64,000 nt of DNA from Adiantum capillus-veneris (Eukaryota; Streptophyta; Polypodiopsida; Polypodiales; Pteridaceae), in assembly GCA_014529385.2 (NCBI GenBank), contig CM043962.1:123556470-123620469 (forward strand), given 5' to 3'. The notes under the pieces were generated by a model. It did not search any database, was not told the DNA's origin, and worked only from the letters and a program-made list of their open reading frames with translations. Position 1 is the stretch's first letter, and each line of letters starts with the position of its first letter. Position numbers and translations under genes: made by a program. Positions 37,401 to 47,800 of the stretch are shown here, in pieces.

Positions 37401-38759
37401 GACGTTCCCGTAGGAGCAATCAAATTGAAGCTACCCTTCTTTCAAGGTAGTGATGCTATGCCTGGTATCGTCAGCTTTCTAGATACAGGATATAACAAAG
37501 GCCAAAAGCAGTGGCTAAGGAAAGCTACCAGATACCACCTTGTAAACGATCACTTGTATTGTAAGGGCAAGGATCAGATTCTCAGGCGGGTGCCAACCTC
37601 CAATGAGATCAGAGAGGTAATTTCAAGTTGCCATGATGGCGTCTACGGCGGTCATTTTGCTCTAGATATCACCAGTAGGAAGATTCTACAAGCAGGAGAC
37701 TCTTGGCCTAGCTCGAACAGGAATGTACACCATTGGTGTAAAAACATGCAAGGCTTGTCAAGTGGCCAGTGATCGCACATTAACCTACGAGCCACAAACT
37801 CCTATCATCTCATATGGTCCATTTGGGAAATGGGGAATAGATGCAATCGGTCCTTTACCAAGGGCCCAATCAGGTAAATTGTACATCATAGTGGGCGTAG
37901 ACTACATGACTCGATGGGCAGAAGCAACAACCACCACTCGCATTACAGCCCAAGAGGTAGCAAAGTTCATTTTTGAGCATATCTGTTGCCGTTTTGGGAC
38001 TCCTCTAGAGGTAATATCAGATAGAGGACCAGGTTTCAGAGGCGATCTGGTGGGAGAAGTGATGAAAAAGTTAGGCATCACACGCCGACATTCCACACCA
38101 TACTATCCACAATGCAATGGTCTGGTAGAGAAGGTAAATGGAATGATTTGCAAAATCATCACAAAGGAGGTGAACAATCACACAGGAGACTGGGATAAAC
38201 ATCTCATGGCAGCTCTTTGGGCCTACCGAACGACGTTCCGAACATCACTAGGTTTCACCCCTTTCCATCTAGTTTATGGGAAAGAGGCAATTCTACCCAT
38301 TGAGGTACACATAGCTAGCTTACGAGTGGCTAGCCAGATACAGCGCCCAATTGTAAATCTCCGAAACCACATCCTGGATCTGAAGAGGCTCCAACTAGAT
38401 AGGAAAGAAGCAATCAATCACTATGCAACGCACGCAGAACGACATCGGCTCACTTTCAATCAAGGGCTTAAAGAGAAGGGCGTGGAAAAAGGTATGTTAG
38501 TACTTAGATACGACAACAGATTTGACACGAGGAAGGACAAGAAATTTCAACCCAGATGGGAAGGACCATTCATCGTCAAGAAACGCTATGACAACGGCAG
38601 TTATAAGCTGATGGGAGAATTCACAAGACTAGAGTCGATGGATGGAGGCTGAAAAGGTATTTTCTTAGGTTTGATCCAGAGTTCATGCTATACGTTCCAG
38701 AAGAGGGAGAACCCTCTAACTCCACAACTAAAGATGCAGAGGAAGGGCTAGAAGCATGA
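37332..38759 (+). pseudogene. Integrase of the Tat-type element
   Basis: The zinc-binding part spans 37620-37765 and is split by a frame change near 37725 (His side in one frame, CKTCKACQ in the next). The catalytic core has Asp at 37900 (GVDY), Asp at 38020 (SDRG) and Glu at 38128 (LVEK). The last two lie 36 codons apart, a correct D,35,E spacing. The C-terminal part has WEGPFIVKKRY near 38560. A shift at about 38640 precedes the natural-looking end at 38757-38759. Only the zinc-finger and tail breaks disable it. Confidence 0.85.
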
Positions 38760-38771
38760 ATGCCTCTAGCC

Positions 38772-38786
38772 AAATGGGAGGGCTAA
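38772..38786 (+). other. Polypurine tract of the Tat-type element
   Basis: AAATGGGAGGGCTAA abuts the 3' LTR start TGATGGTCGG at 38787. Confidence 0.75.
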
Positions 38787-39332
38787 TGATGGTCGGCTTT
38801 CGAAACCGTGACCGTGAGAACCACACCCTAAGGAAGGGAAGGCTTGTTACCAAAAGAAGAAAAAAAAAAACAAAAAAAAGAAGCCCTTACCATTCACCAT
38901 ACCCCCCCCCCCCCCCCCCCAAGGTTAACCACTAGCGGGGCGCCGCCAGTTTGGCCACCCATCTCTCCATTACCACCAAGAGACGAACCCCTCTCTCTCC
39001 TACTGCTCGGCTCTGCCAATATTCTCTCTCTCCTATTGCTCGCCCCCCCCCCCTCACCTAGCCCTAACTCTAGCTCTCTCTCACTCTATCCTTTAGGAAG
39101 GCCCCGCGTGCCTTAGGGCAAGCCCTCTCTCTCCCTCCCTCTAACTCTCTCACTCTCACTCTCTCTCTCTCTCTCTCTCTCTCTCCCCTCCTCCCTCCCT
39201 TATCCTCTCCCTCCCTCCTCACCCCTTGCTCTCCCTCTCTCTTACTCCCATGGTGGGACCCCCCCCCCCCCCCCCCTATTCTCTTAACTCATCCTCTCCC
39301 TCCCTCTTGTCTCTCGTTGACTACGCCTGCTA

Positions 39333-39368
<36 letters not shown>

Positions 39369-40082
39369 AATTTCGACAGCATGCGGCCCCGCCTTCTCCC
39401 TCTCACGCCCACCCCCGGCCCTCGCGGGCGCTTGGAACCACACACAACCACACACACCCCTTTATCCCCCCCCCCCCCGGGGGGTTCATCTTACATAGTA
39501 TGTAACCTATCACCTGAGTTCAACAAAAGGGTATTTAAATCCCTTAAAACTTACAGAACTAAATTTACATAAAGATATGTCTTTTACAAATCTCAAAAAA
39601 ATTTACAGAATTTAAAAGAAAAGGGTTCATTATATTTCCTAGAAAATTCACAGATTAGGGATTTTAGAAAAAGAGCCTGAACGCACGTGATATAGTGGCC
39701 TTAAATATAGTGAACCCCCCGGGTATCCCCCCCCCTCTCTCCAAACCCTCTCCCTCTCTCCTTCGCGTTGTGCGTGCGCCCTGCAGGCAGCCGCCATCTC
39801 CGCGCTCTCTCTCTCTCCTTAGCCAGTGCAGGCCCTCGTGACACACACATACACACACACACACCACACATACACGCACCCCCCCCCCTCTCTCTCTCAC
39901 CCCATCTCCTCCCTCGCCTCCGCGTTACAGATCCGTAATTTACAAAAAATTGACAATATATATATAATCCCCCCCTCGTTCCCATGTACGCATTCGCACA
40001 TATACATATACAACTACACACACACACACACACACACACACTCACGCGTACGCACACACCTATATCCACACACCTACCCACC

Positions 40083-40116
<34 letters not shown>

Positions 40117-40959
40117 CACGCATAAAAGCACACACCGAACTAAAAAAAAAAAGAAGATCCATCGACATCGACACCATCCACAGAAGAAATCGGCCCAAAG
40201 CACGCAACACCGACAACAAAAAGAGCAAAGGCACCGAAGGCATGCCCCGGCCGACCCCGAAAAAACGTACGCGCTACACCGACGTACCGACAACACCCCA
40301 TTCGCCGGCATCACGCAACCACGACACCATTTTCAGTAAACCGTAGGTTATCATCATCATTTTTTCAGTTTTCACCCAAGCCTTGTAAAATTTCCAATTT
40401 GTAAATTCCCTCTCTCTAGGTGATGGTCACAAAGGCCCACCTAGAGGTTTTCATTTTTAATAACTCCCAAGACAAAGCAAGGGTCAACCACACCGGGCCC
40501 ACCGCCTTGCTTTGTCTCCCCAATTAGCTTACCCTAATCAAACCGGGATTACCCTAATCCAAGCAGCCAACACCTATAAAAGGGCACTAAGAGGTCTCTA
40601 TCTGGGGGGGAGCAGTTCATGAGAGGTCAGCACTTGGTAGAGTTTTAGTGGGAAGAATTGACACTATTGGCATCACGGGGAAGGGACTTGTGTGATGGTT
40701 TTCTTTGGGAATTGCACCATGTGAAGGGAGCTACGTCCACCTCTCGACTCCAATGGTCGATGCACACACAGATACACGTCCTTGGTAGCAAGTTTCACGA
40801 TCATCGAGTCATGTTTAGAGAATGCACCAAGTAGTTTCACCATCTCTTCTCCCTACCTCTCTATCACCACGGTGTGCCGCCTCGCCGAAAGGAAGGTCAT
40901 TGTAAATACTGCAGAAATAATTCTCCCTCACACCCCTGAGGGTTTTCATCATTTGTCAA

Positions 40960-41042
<83 letters not shown>

Positions 41043-41192
41043 GGTGTTCACATCACCATGGTCTCCGTCCTAGCCGCTCAAAGCTAGGTGGTGCCCCCCC
41101 TGTTCGCTTTACCGTTGACCGGCCCGAGGTGTGCCATCGGCCCCCGACGATTTAGAGGCCGTCGGGGTTTGGGTGTCACTTTGCTCCTGTCA
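38787..41192 (+). repeat. 3' LTR of the Tat-type element
   Basis: 2406 bp, from TGATGGTCGGC to CTCCTGTCA. Compared with the 5' LTR it has about 640 extra bases (about 39277-39915, containing a 30-base C run at 39336-39365) and lacks about 215 bases. Where the 5' LTR has (CT)n this one has (GT)n (40963-41038). The TATA box is at 40575-40582. Confidence 0.85.
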
Positions 41193-41836
41193 ATACGTAG
41201 TCACGAACCACAATGGAATTTGTAATGCTTACACTTAATTGAAAGAACAACGGAAGAGGAACAACATGGAAGTTCGAAATTGAAATCGGATTACCCAATC
41301 ACTAGAAAAGTTGATTACAAGTTGGAGCTACTTGAGCATACATACAACATAGCTCCTTCTCCCCAAAAGATAAGCCTCCCTTGCACACTAAAGTTATTAT
41401 CTTTTATACCTTGGGCTTTCTAAATGGCGAGTGGCGAGATCACATGGGACTTTACACATATCATGATAGAATTACAACTCAAGGAATTGACGTGCTACTT
41501 TAGAATCATGAGTATAACTACACTAGCTCGGGAAAATAAGGGAGTACAAATACATTAGAAATGAGGTGTCCGGCTAGGTGGGCGCCCGTATACTGAATCC
41601 ACCAAACACATGGGTAAGTAATGGTGCATGTAGGCTGCATACCTTGCAAGCTTGAAAATTACTTTGCATGGTGTTGTTGCGTATGCATGTATATACATAT
41701 GTGCAAGGCCACAAGCATGCTTTGCAAGCTTGCAAATTATTGTGCTCGTTGCCGTTGTGTATTTATGTACATGCATGTATTTATCCATTTGTATGTGCGC
41801 ATGTATTTATCCCTTTTTGTGGTTGGAAGAGGTTTT

Positions 41837-41912
<76 letters not shown>

Positions 41913-42600
41913 TAAACCCAATCATAGATGTAAACATGGACATAAATGGGCCAGTGGTGTTTATGAACCAATGGCATGATATTATACTCCAATCACAAAG
42001 TAGGAGCATAGTAGAGGAAAAAGGACGTGAGCACGCTTGATATTAAATAAAAGTACATGGCAGAATATGGCAAATCGAGTTTACATCATAACCATAGTGA
42101 CATTAGAAGCATCGTCCCAAAAAGTAGTCTCACCCCTTCAACCAAAAAAAAATCAACATACATCTCTTGTCTCCGCTGGCATGTATACCAAAGCTTGAAC
42201 TCAATCATCCAAATGTAGTCGCAACCGCAAGACTGGAAGGTGCAAGAACATGACTCGAACATGATAGGAAAAATTTGAAAGCAAAAGACATTACAATTAG
42301 TGACTTGCAATGAAGGAATGTATGGAACCAAGGACACAATTAGTGCATGTACTTTGTCATACCCAATCCTTGGGAATACTATCAACAAAAGCTCCCTTTG
42401 TGAACCTTTCCATAAAAACCATGACATAGAATCCACAATCAATAGCATTGGACACACATCCATGTGCACCTACATGACCAAGGCAAGCATGAAATAAGCA
42501 ACATCGTTGTCCATCAAGTCCTCCACACCATCCTCGTCACTCTCCCGATTATCATCCATGGTATCCTGGTCATTGTCACCACAGCCAACTGTGTCCCCAT
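41193..42600. other. Unassigned sequence with a (CT)n tract
   Basis: No gene is recognised. 41841-41909 is a (CT)n microsatellite. A duplicated motif around TTGCAAGCTTG...AAATTA occurs at about 41645 and 41725. The minus-strand frame at 42086-42469 has no known motif. Confidence 0.4.
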
Positions 42601-42602
42601 TA

Positions 42603-43743
42603 TCATTTTTCACCAATGGTAGCCACCTCCTCGTTCTCTCTCACCACCAATAGCCTCCTTCCCATCGTCACTTGCACAATTGGTAGACCCCTCTCCATGG
42701 CCAATGTCAACATCCCCTCGTCCATCGTCACCTTCACCCTCATCCACATCCTTGAAACTGTTGGCACCCCAAAAAGTATCACCACCCTCATCATCGTCAT
42801 CCCCACTATCACTGCCATCCCCATTATCATCGTCATCACTATTACTTTCAACCCCCCCCCCCCCCCCCCCCCCCCCACCACCATACACACACCCCAATCA
42901 TCTTCCTCCCCATCATCTTCTTTCCCATCACTTGCATCCTCCTCCTCATCTACTTTCCCATCATCTTCAATCAATGGTTCATCTCCCTCCCCATCGTTCC
43001 AATCCCCTTCAGCCTCCTCATCATCTCCTTCCCCTTTGTCCCCATCTCCCCCCTTGCTTTTGGCCTTGCCATCTTCAAGGTATTCCATGTCATCACTGTT
43101 ATAGAAAACTTTGATCTGCCACTGGTGCAATGAAGAAAACCAAATAGAGAAAAAAACCACCTCCATCCACCTAACCAAGAATTGGCATATAACATAACCC
43201 TGGATGGAGACAAGAATATAATCCCAAATATTTATGTAAACCCAAAAAGCAATATACAAGCACACTTGACACAAGTGAACTCACGTGTCGTTCGTATCCT
43301 TGGGCAATGCATTGTTGGATACCTTGTTTTTTATGATCATCTTTTTGATCGATCGATGCCATGTGGATGGCCACAAAACCTTTGAAAATTTTTCTCTTCA
43401 TCACTCTCTGCACTTTGGGAATAGCAGACCAAGGTTTCTCGGCCACCCTAAGCACGACTTTCTCCGCAATCTTTTTGTGGTTGTGTGCCAACTTGCATTC
43501 CACATTGCTAAATCTTTCTTATGCTCGTTCTTGGTCCCATGTCAATGACTTGGGCACTATGCCAAGAGCACATCCTTGTGGCCTCCCGCCAATTCTTTGT
43601 GGGAAGAATACATCCAATTTGTGCACCTGCTTTAAGCGATCCATCATTTGTGACCACTTCTCCATCTTGCTACTACGGCTAGAACACCTCGGTTGTGCAC
43701 GACAAAAGCCTAACAAGATTCCCACCTTCATAGACCTAAACAT
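42603..43743 (-). other. Unidentified minus-strand ORFs, one with an acidic low-complexity tract
   Basis: Three minus-strand frames follow one another: 43519-43743, 43171-43503 and 42603-43274. None matches a family I recognise. The third has a long Asp/Glu/Gly-rich tract (42890-43080), then a Gly run caused by a 25-base C run on the plus strand at 42852-42876. The first two are basic. They could be exons of a decayed gene or chance frames. The young chromovirus inserted 45 bp beyond the upstream end of the first. Confidence 0.25.
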
Positions 43744-43787
43744 ATGAGGCTTACCAACACAGGGGGCCTTATCAACATTTATGGTTG

Positions 43788-45410
43788 TGTAATGGAATTT
43801 GCCTATTCAATTTGAGAATAGCGGAATTTAATGAGAGTACTTTCAGGAAATGATTTTGTGAGCATAGCGGGTAGACATAATTGAAGATAGCAACATAATC
43901 ATAGCAATTAGTTAACTTGGCATAGACAATACTTTTGCAAGAGAGAGAGTTTAGAGAACATGACAACAATTGAGGACCGGATTTATGTGGAGCCGGTCCC
44001 CCCTCCAATAGGCATTTGTATTATGATTTCTCCCATAAAGAGAGACTTGTTACAATACAGTCTTTGTGTTCCTTGTGACCTAGGTGATGCCATGAAGATG
44101 GAAGGCTTCATGCACCACAAACATAACATAAACTTGAAGAAAGCTTTAACTATCCCAAGCCTCAGTCCCAAGACCTCAAACACCTTCGAAGGTGGAGAGA
44201 GCTAGCAGGGAATGAGGGTAGGGAAGAGGAAGAAGAAACATTTCGTAGGAGAAAGAATTAGTTCCTCACTTATCATACTCTTGTTGCTAGCATACATAAT
44301 AGCATAGTAATGAAGAAGAAGGAGATGGCAAGCTTAAGCATTGAAGCATGGCTCTTGGTTGGATTTGCACTCCATAGCCAAGAGTGTTGGTGTAGGCTCT
44401 CAACCTCTACTTGCTTGGAGAGGGAGCTCTTGCACTTTGCATATCACACAATGAGAGTGCTTGTGAGTGTGTGTGGGTGAGTATACCCCCTAGGCACCCC
44501 CTAGCTTGCTTGGGTCGACCCCCCCTTGTAGCTCATGCCTGAAGCTCATTGGACCCCTCCAGGCCTAGCCAATCACAAGCAGGAGCCATTACAAGCAACA
44601 TGGGTAGCCTTGGGACAAGTGTCCCCTTTCCCCTTTGAGAGAGAGGACTTGATAAATGCTAAAACAATTAGATAATTCATGTAATTTATCATTGGACCCC
44701 TTTGAAGCCTAGCCAATAGGCTTCAAGCAACACATGAAGGTAACATGGGTAGGGGCCTGACATGTGTCCTTGCTGCCTCTTCAAGATGGGCTTCCCTTGT
44801 GTGTGTGAGTGGGTGTTCTCTCTCTAGGCCCTAGGAAAAGGGCTCGCCCCCCCTCTTGTAGGAATGCTTTTGACTTTTAGGTGATCAAGCACCTTACTCA
44901 CCAAGCATGACAAAGCACTTGAACTAGGGGGGGTTCCCACAAGCATCTCAGGCAAGCTTCTCAAGGCACCTCAAGTACTTTAATCATGCAGCAAGTCAAG
45001 CACCTCAAGCATGGAGCCAGTCAAGCACCTCAAGCATCTTAATCAAGCACCTCAAGCATGAAAAACACCTCAAGCATGACAAGCACCTCAAGCAGGACAA
45101 GCACCTCGAGCTTGGGCCGGGTTCCCACCTCAAGCTCAGCCCTAGCTTACTTAAGGTCAAAAGGACTTTTACACACATTTATTGGAGGTCTTCAATGAAG
45201 CTAACCCTAAGGTCTTATGCTCCATGGGTTAGCCTTGCTCTTTGATAGACCATCTCCCTTTTGGGCCCCTTTACATTGGCCCCGTGTTGAGATAGATCTA
45301 AAAGCACATACCTATATCTTAACACTTGTTCCCGTTTATTCTCCCACATTAAGTGATCAATTTAATATGAGAAAATCATTTGGGTTAGTTAGATATTAGA
45401 TTTTATGACA
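43788..45410 (-). repeat. 3' LTR of the young chromovirus
   Basis: Plus-strand ends are TGTAATGG and TTTTATGACA. It contains the AAGCACCTCAAGC-type minisatellite at 44885-45115. Short frames inside (for example 43960-44205) recur in the partner LTR only because the LTRs are copies. Confidence 0.95.
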
Positions 45411-45423
45411 TTACCTCTCTCTT
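45411..45423 (-). other. Polypurine tract of the young chromovirus
   Basis: The minus strand reads AAGAGAGAGGTAA immediately before the LTR start TGTCATAAAATC. Confidence 0.8.
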
Positions 45424-45769
45424 GAAATCATAGTCGTCCTCGACTATGAGGTAGAAGAGATAAAGTGTTAGTCATTAGTCAATCGTACTTAGCGGGTAAA
45501 GGATCCCTTTTTACCCTACGACATCTTTCCAAGATGGATGACTAGTCCATTTGGTGCTTGGGAGACATAGCTGCCGCAAGCATGTCTGCTCTTTAGTCCA
45601 TTTCATTCTCCCAAAGTAGAGTGACAAATTCTACTCGGTGTTTGAGAGACGTCGTCATCACAAACATGATTGTAAGCATGCATACTAGGTAAATTTGTGC
45701 ACAATTAAAAAGAGGACTAGTCATATAAGACAAAAACATGAGTTATTTAAAAGAAATTTGTACATTTGA

Positions 45770-45990
45770 TTACTCTAATGTAGCATTGTAAGCATTGACA
45801 AGGTTCATACTATCCTTAAGTTGTACTCCTTGCATCCATTTAGCATCTTCAAAAGGATAATTTTTGAACTTAATAAGATACCGTCGGATAATCTTACCAT
45901 GTCGTAGTACCTTGTCTTCATGCCGAAGGATAGCTTCGGGTTTGTAGCACCTCTTCTTGGTCTTCAACTTCGGGAGGGTCTTCAATAATT
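45770..45990 (-). pseudogene. Chromodomain at the pol C-terminus
   Basis: The frame contains [20 protein letters not shown], then LIKFKNYPFEDAKWM, matching the chromodomain pattern (strand, Y-L-I-K-F-K-x-Y-P, then D-A-x-W). In chromoviruses it directs integration to chromatin with particular histone marks. It lies one frame away from the preceding integrase C-terminal part, with the break near 45950. As read it is disconnected from integrase. The domain itself looks intact. Confidence 0.75.
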
Positions 45991-46241
45991 GGTTCAATTG
46001 GTGGCTCTCCTTTGTAGGGCTTAAGTAAGCTTACATGAAAGGCATTGTGTATAAGCCAATGGTTGGGCAACTTGAGTTGATAAGCCGTCTCATTGATAGG
46101 CTTCAAGATTTGGAAAGGACCATAGTATCTTTTTGCTAGTTTAGCATAATACTTTTGATGGCCCGTAGGATTTTTGCCCGTCGTTTGCCTTAATCGAGCC
46201 TTAGGAAACTTGAGTAAGACCCAATCATTTTCTTTGAACAT
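45918..46241 (-). pseudogene. Integrase C-terminal GPF module
   Basis: Contains [32 protein letters not shown] and [11 protein letters not shown], the GPY/F-type module found after the integrase core in chromoviruses. Its ATG overlaps the stop of the preceding 519-codon ORF (TAATG). One base appears to be lost at that point, rather than a true new start. It ends in an acidic linker before the chromodomain. Confidence 0.75.
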
Positions 46242-47800
46242 TAAGGCTCTTTGTGCTTATCAGCAGCAGCTTTTTGCCTTTGTTGAGAGATGGCTATAGC
46301 CTCCCTAATCTTTTGAAAAGATTCTTGTAGGTCACGGCTATACTCATCGGCGGCGAAGATCTTCCCATGTACTTTCAGTAGCAAGGGACTTTTAGGTCTT
46401 CCTTCTATGATCTCGAAAGGTGCTTTGCCCGTAGAAGTATGTACAGTATTATTGTAGGCATACTCTACTAGCGGTAAATACTTTTCCCATTGTGAGCGTT
46501 GATCTACTTCGGTAACATAAGTCTTGAGTAGATCGAGTATCGTAAGATTGGCTATCTCACTTTGGCCATCCGTTTGTGGGTGATAGGCCGAAGAGAAATT
46601 CAATCTTGTTCCTAGATTTTCAAAGAGACCTTTCCAGAAATTACTGGTCATTCTAGGATCTCTATCTGACACGATGGATGTGGGTAATCCATGGTGTTTG
46701 AAAATCTGAGATATGAAGAGAGTTGCCATTTGATGTGCCTTAATAGTCTTTTTGACAGGAATAAAATGTGCTTGCTTGCTAAACCTGTCGACTATTGTCC
46801 ATATTCCTGTATTCCCATGGATAGACTTGGGTAATCCAAAGATGAAATCCATGGATATACTCTCCCATGGTGAATTTGGAATAGGCAATGGCTGGAGTAA
46901 TCCAGGTTGCTTCCCTCTATCATACTTGGTCTTCTGGCACACTACACATTTTGAAACATACTCTTGTATGTCCACTTTCATGGTAGGCCAATAGAAATAC
47001 GTCTCTACTCCTCGGAGAGTAGGTTGAATACCTCTATACCCTGCATATGGAGGAGCATGGGATTCATACATAACCTTCTCACGAAGGAAATGGGTAACAC
47101 ATAGCCTATTGCCGTGGAGAAGATAACCATCCTGCAAGGTGAATGGTTCCTCTTTCTTCCCCAAAGCAAGGGCTGACATTATGTCTCTAAAGTCAGGGTC
47201 AGTAGCATACTCATCTATCATAGAGGATAGATCATTGTGAGTAGCTATAGACACCTCATTAACTTTTGGTCGTCGTGAAAGTGCATCGGCAACTTGATTG
47301 TGCTTACCAGCTATGTGAGCAATATGGAAATTAAATTGCGAAAGAAAATTTGCCCACCTCATTTGTTTGTTGGAAAGCTTGGTTTGCGTCATGAAATACT
47401 TGAGACTTTGGTGGTCGGTTCGTAGGATAAATGGAGTCCCCAATAGGTAGTGCTTCCATGTGTCTAGGGCATGTAGAACAGCTAAAAGCTCTTTCTCATA
47501 AATGCCCAAGACTCGTTCATCACCATTGAGCCTTCGGCTCTCATATGCTATGGCATGCCCTTCTTGAAGCAAAACCGCTCCAAGGCAATCACCACAAGCA
47601 TCACATTGGACCTCAAATGGCTTTGAGAGATCCGGAAGCACGAGGACTGGTTGGGAAGTAAGCTTCTCTTTGAGTTTTTCAAAAGCATTTTGCTCCTTAG
47701 CAGTCCATACAAACTTAACGTTCTTCTTGGTTAAGTAGTGTAGTGGTCCTGCTACTTGAGAGAATTTTGCTATGAAGCGTCTATAGTATGCACATACCAA
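46241..47800 (-). CDS. RNase H and integrase ORF of the young chromovirus (519 codons)
   Basis: Order: end of RT thumb ([11 protein letters not shown]), RNase H (residues about 35-175; [49 protein letters not shown]), integrase zinc-binding region ([10 protein letters not shown] ... CVVCQ) and catalytic core ([20 protein letters not shown] giving D, D and E). The second His expected in the HHCC finger is a Tyr (AGYRG). The opening residues belong to RT, so this is not an independent gene. It is in a different frame from the upstream ORF because of the break near 47790. Confidence 0.9.
   Translation of the reverse strand: MVCAYYRRFIAKFSQVAGPLHYLTKKNVKFVWTAKEQNAFEKLKEKLTSQPVLVLPDLSKPFEVQCDACGDCLGAVLLQEGHAIAYESRRLNGDERVLGIYEKELLAVLHALDTWKHYLLGTPFILRTDHQSLKYFMTQTKLSNKQMRWANFLSQFNFHIAHIAGKHNQVADALSRRPKVNEVSIATHNDLSSMIDEYATDPDFRDIMSALALGKKEEPFTLQDGYLLHGNRLCVTHFLREKVMYESHAPPYAGYRGIQPTLRGVETYFYWPTMKVDIQEYVSKCVVCQKTKYDRGKQPGLLQPLPIPNSPWESISMDFIFGLPKSIHGNTGIWTIVDRFSKQAHFIPVKKTIKAHQMATLFISQIFKHHGLPTSIVSDRDPRMTSNFWKGLFENLGTRLNFSSAYHPQTDGQSEIANLTILDLLKTYVTEVDQRSQWEKYLPLVEYAYNNTVHTSTGKAPFEIIEGRPKSPLLLKVHGKIFAADEYSRDLQESFQKIREAIAISQQRQKAAADKHKEP

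Noticed and set aside
39701-40314. Cys/Val/Phe-rich minus-strand ORFs of up to 180 residues
   Set aside because: Reverse frames of CA repeats in the 3' LTR.
43960-44205. 81-residue ORF perfectly repeated at 51136-51381
   Set aside because: Identity is explained by the two LTRs of one young element; no coding evidence beyond that.
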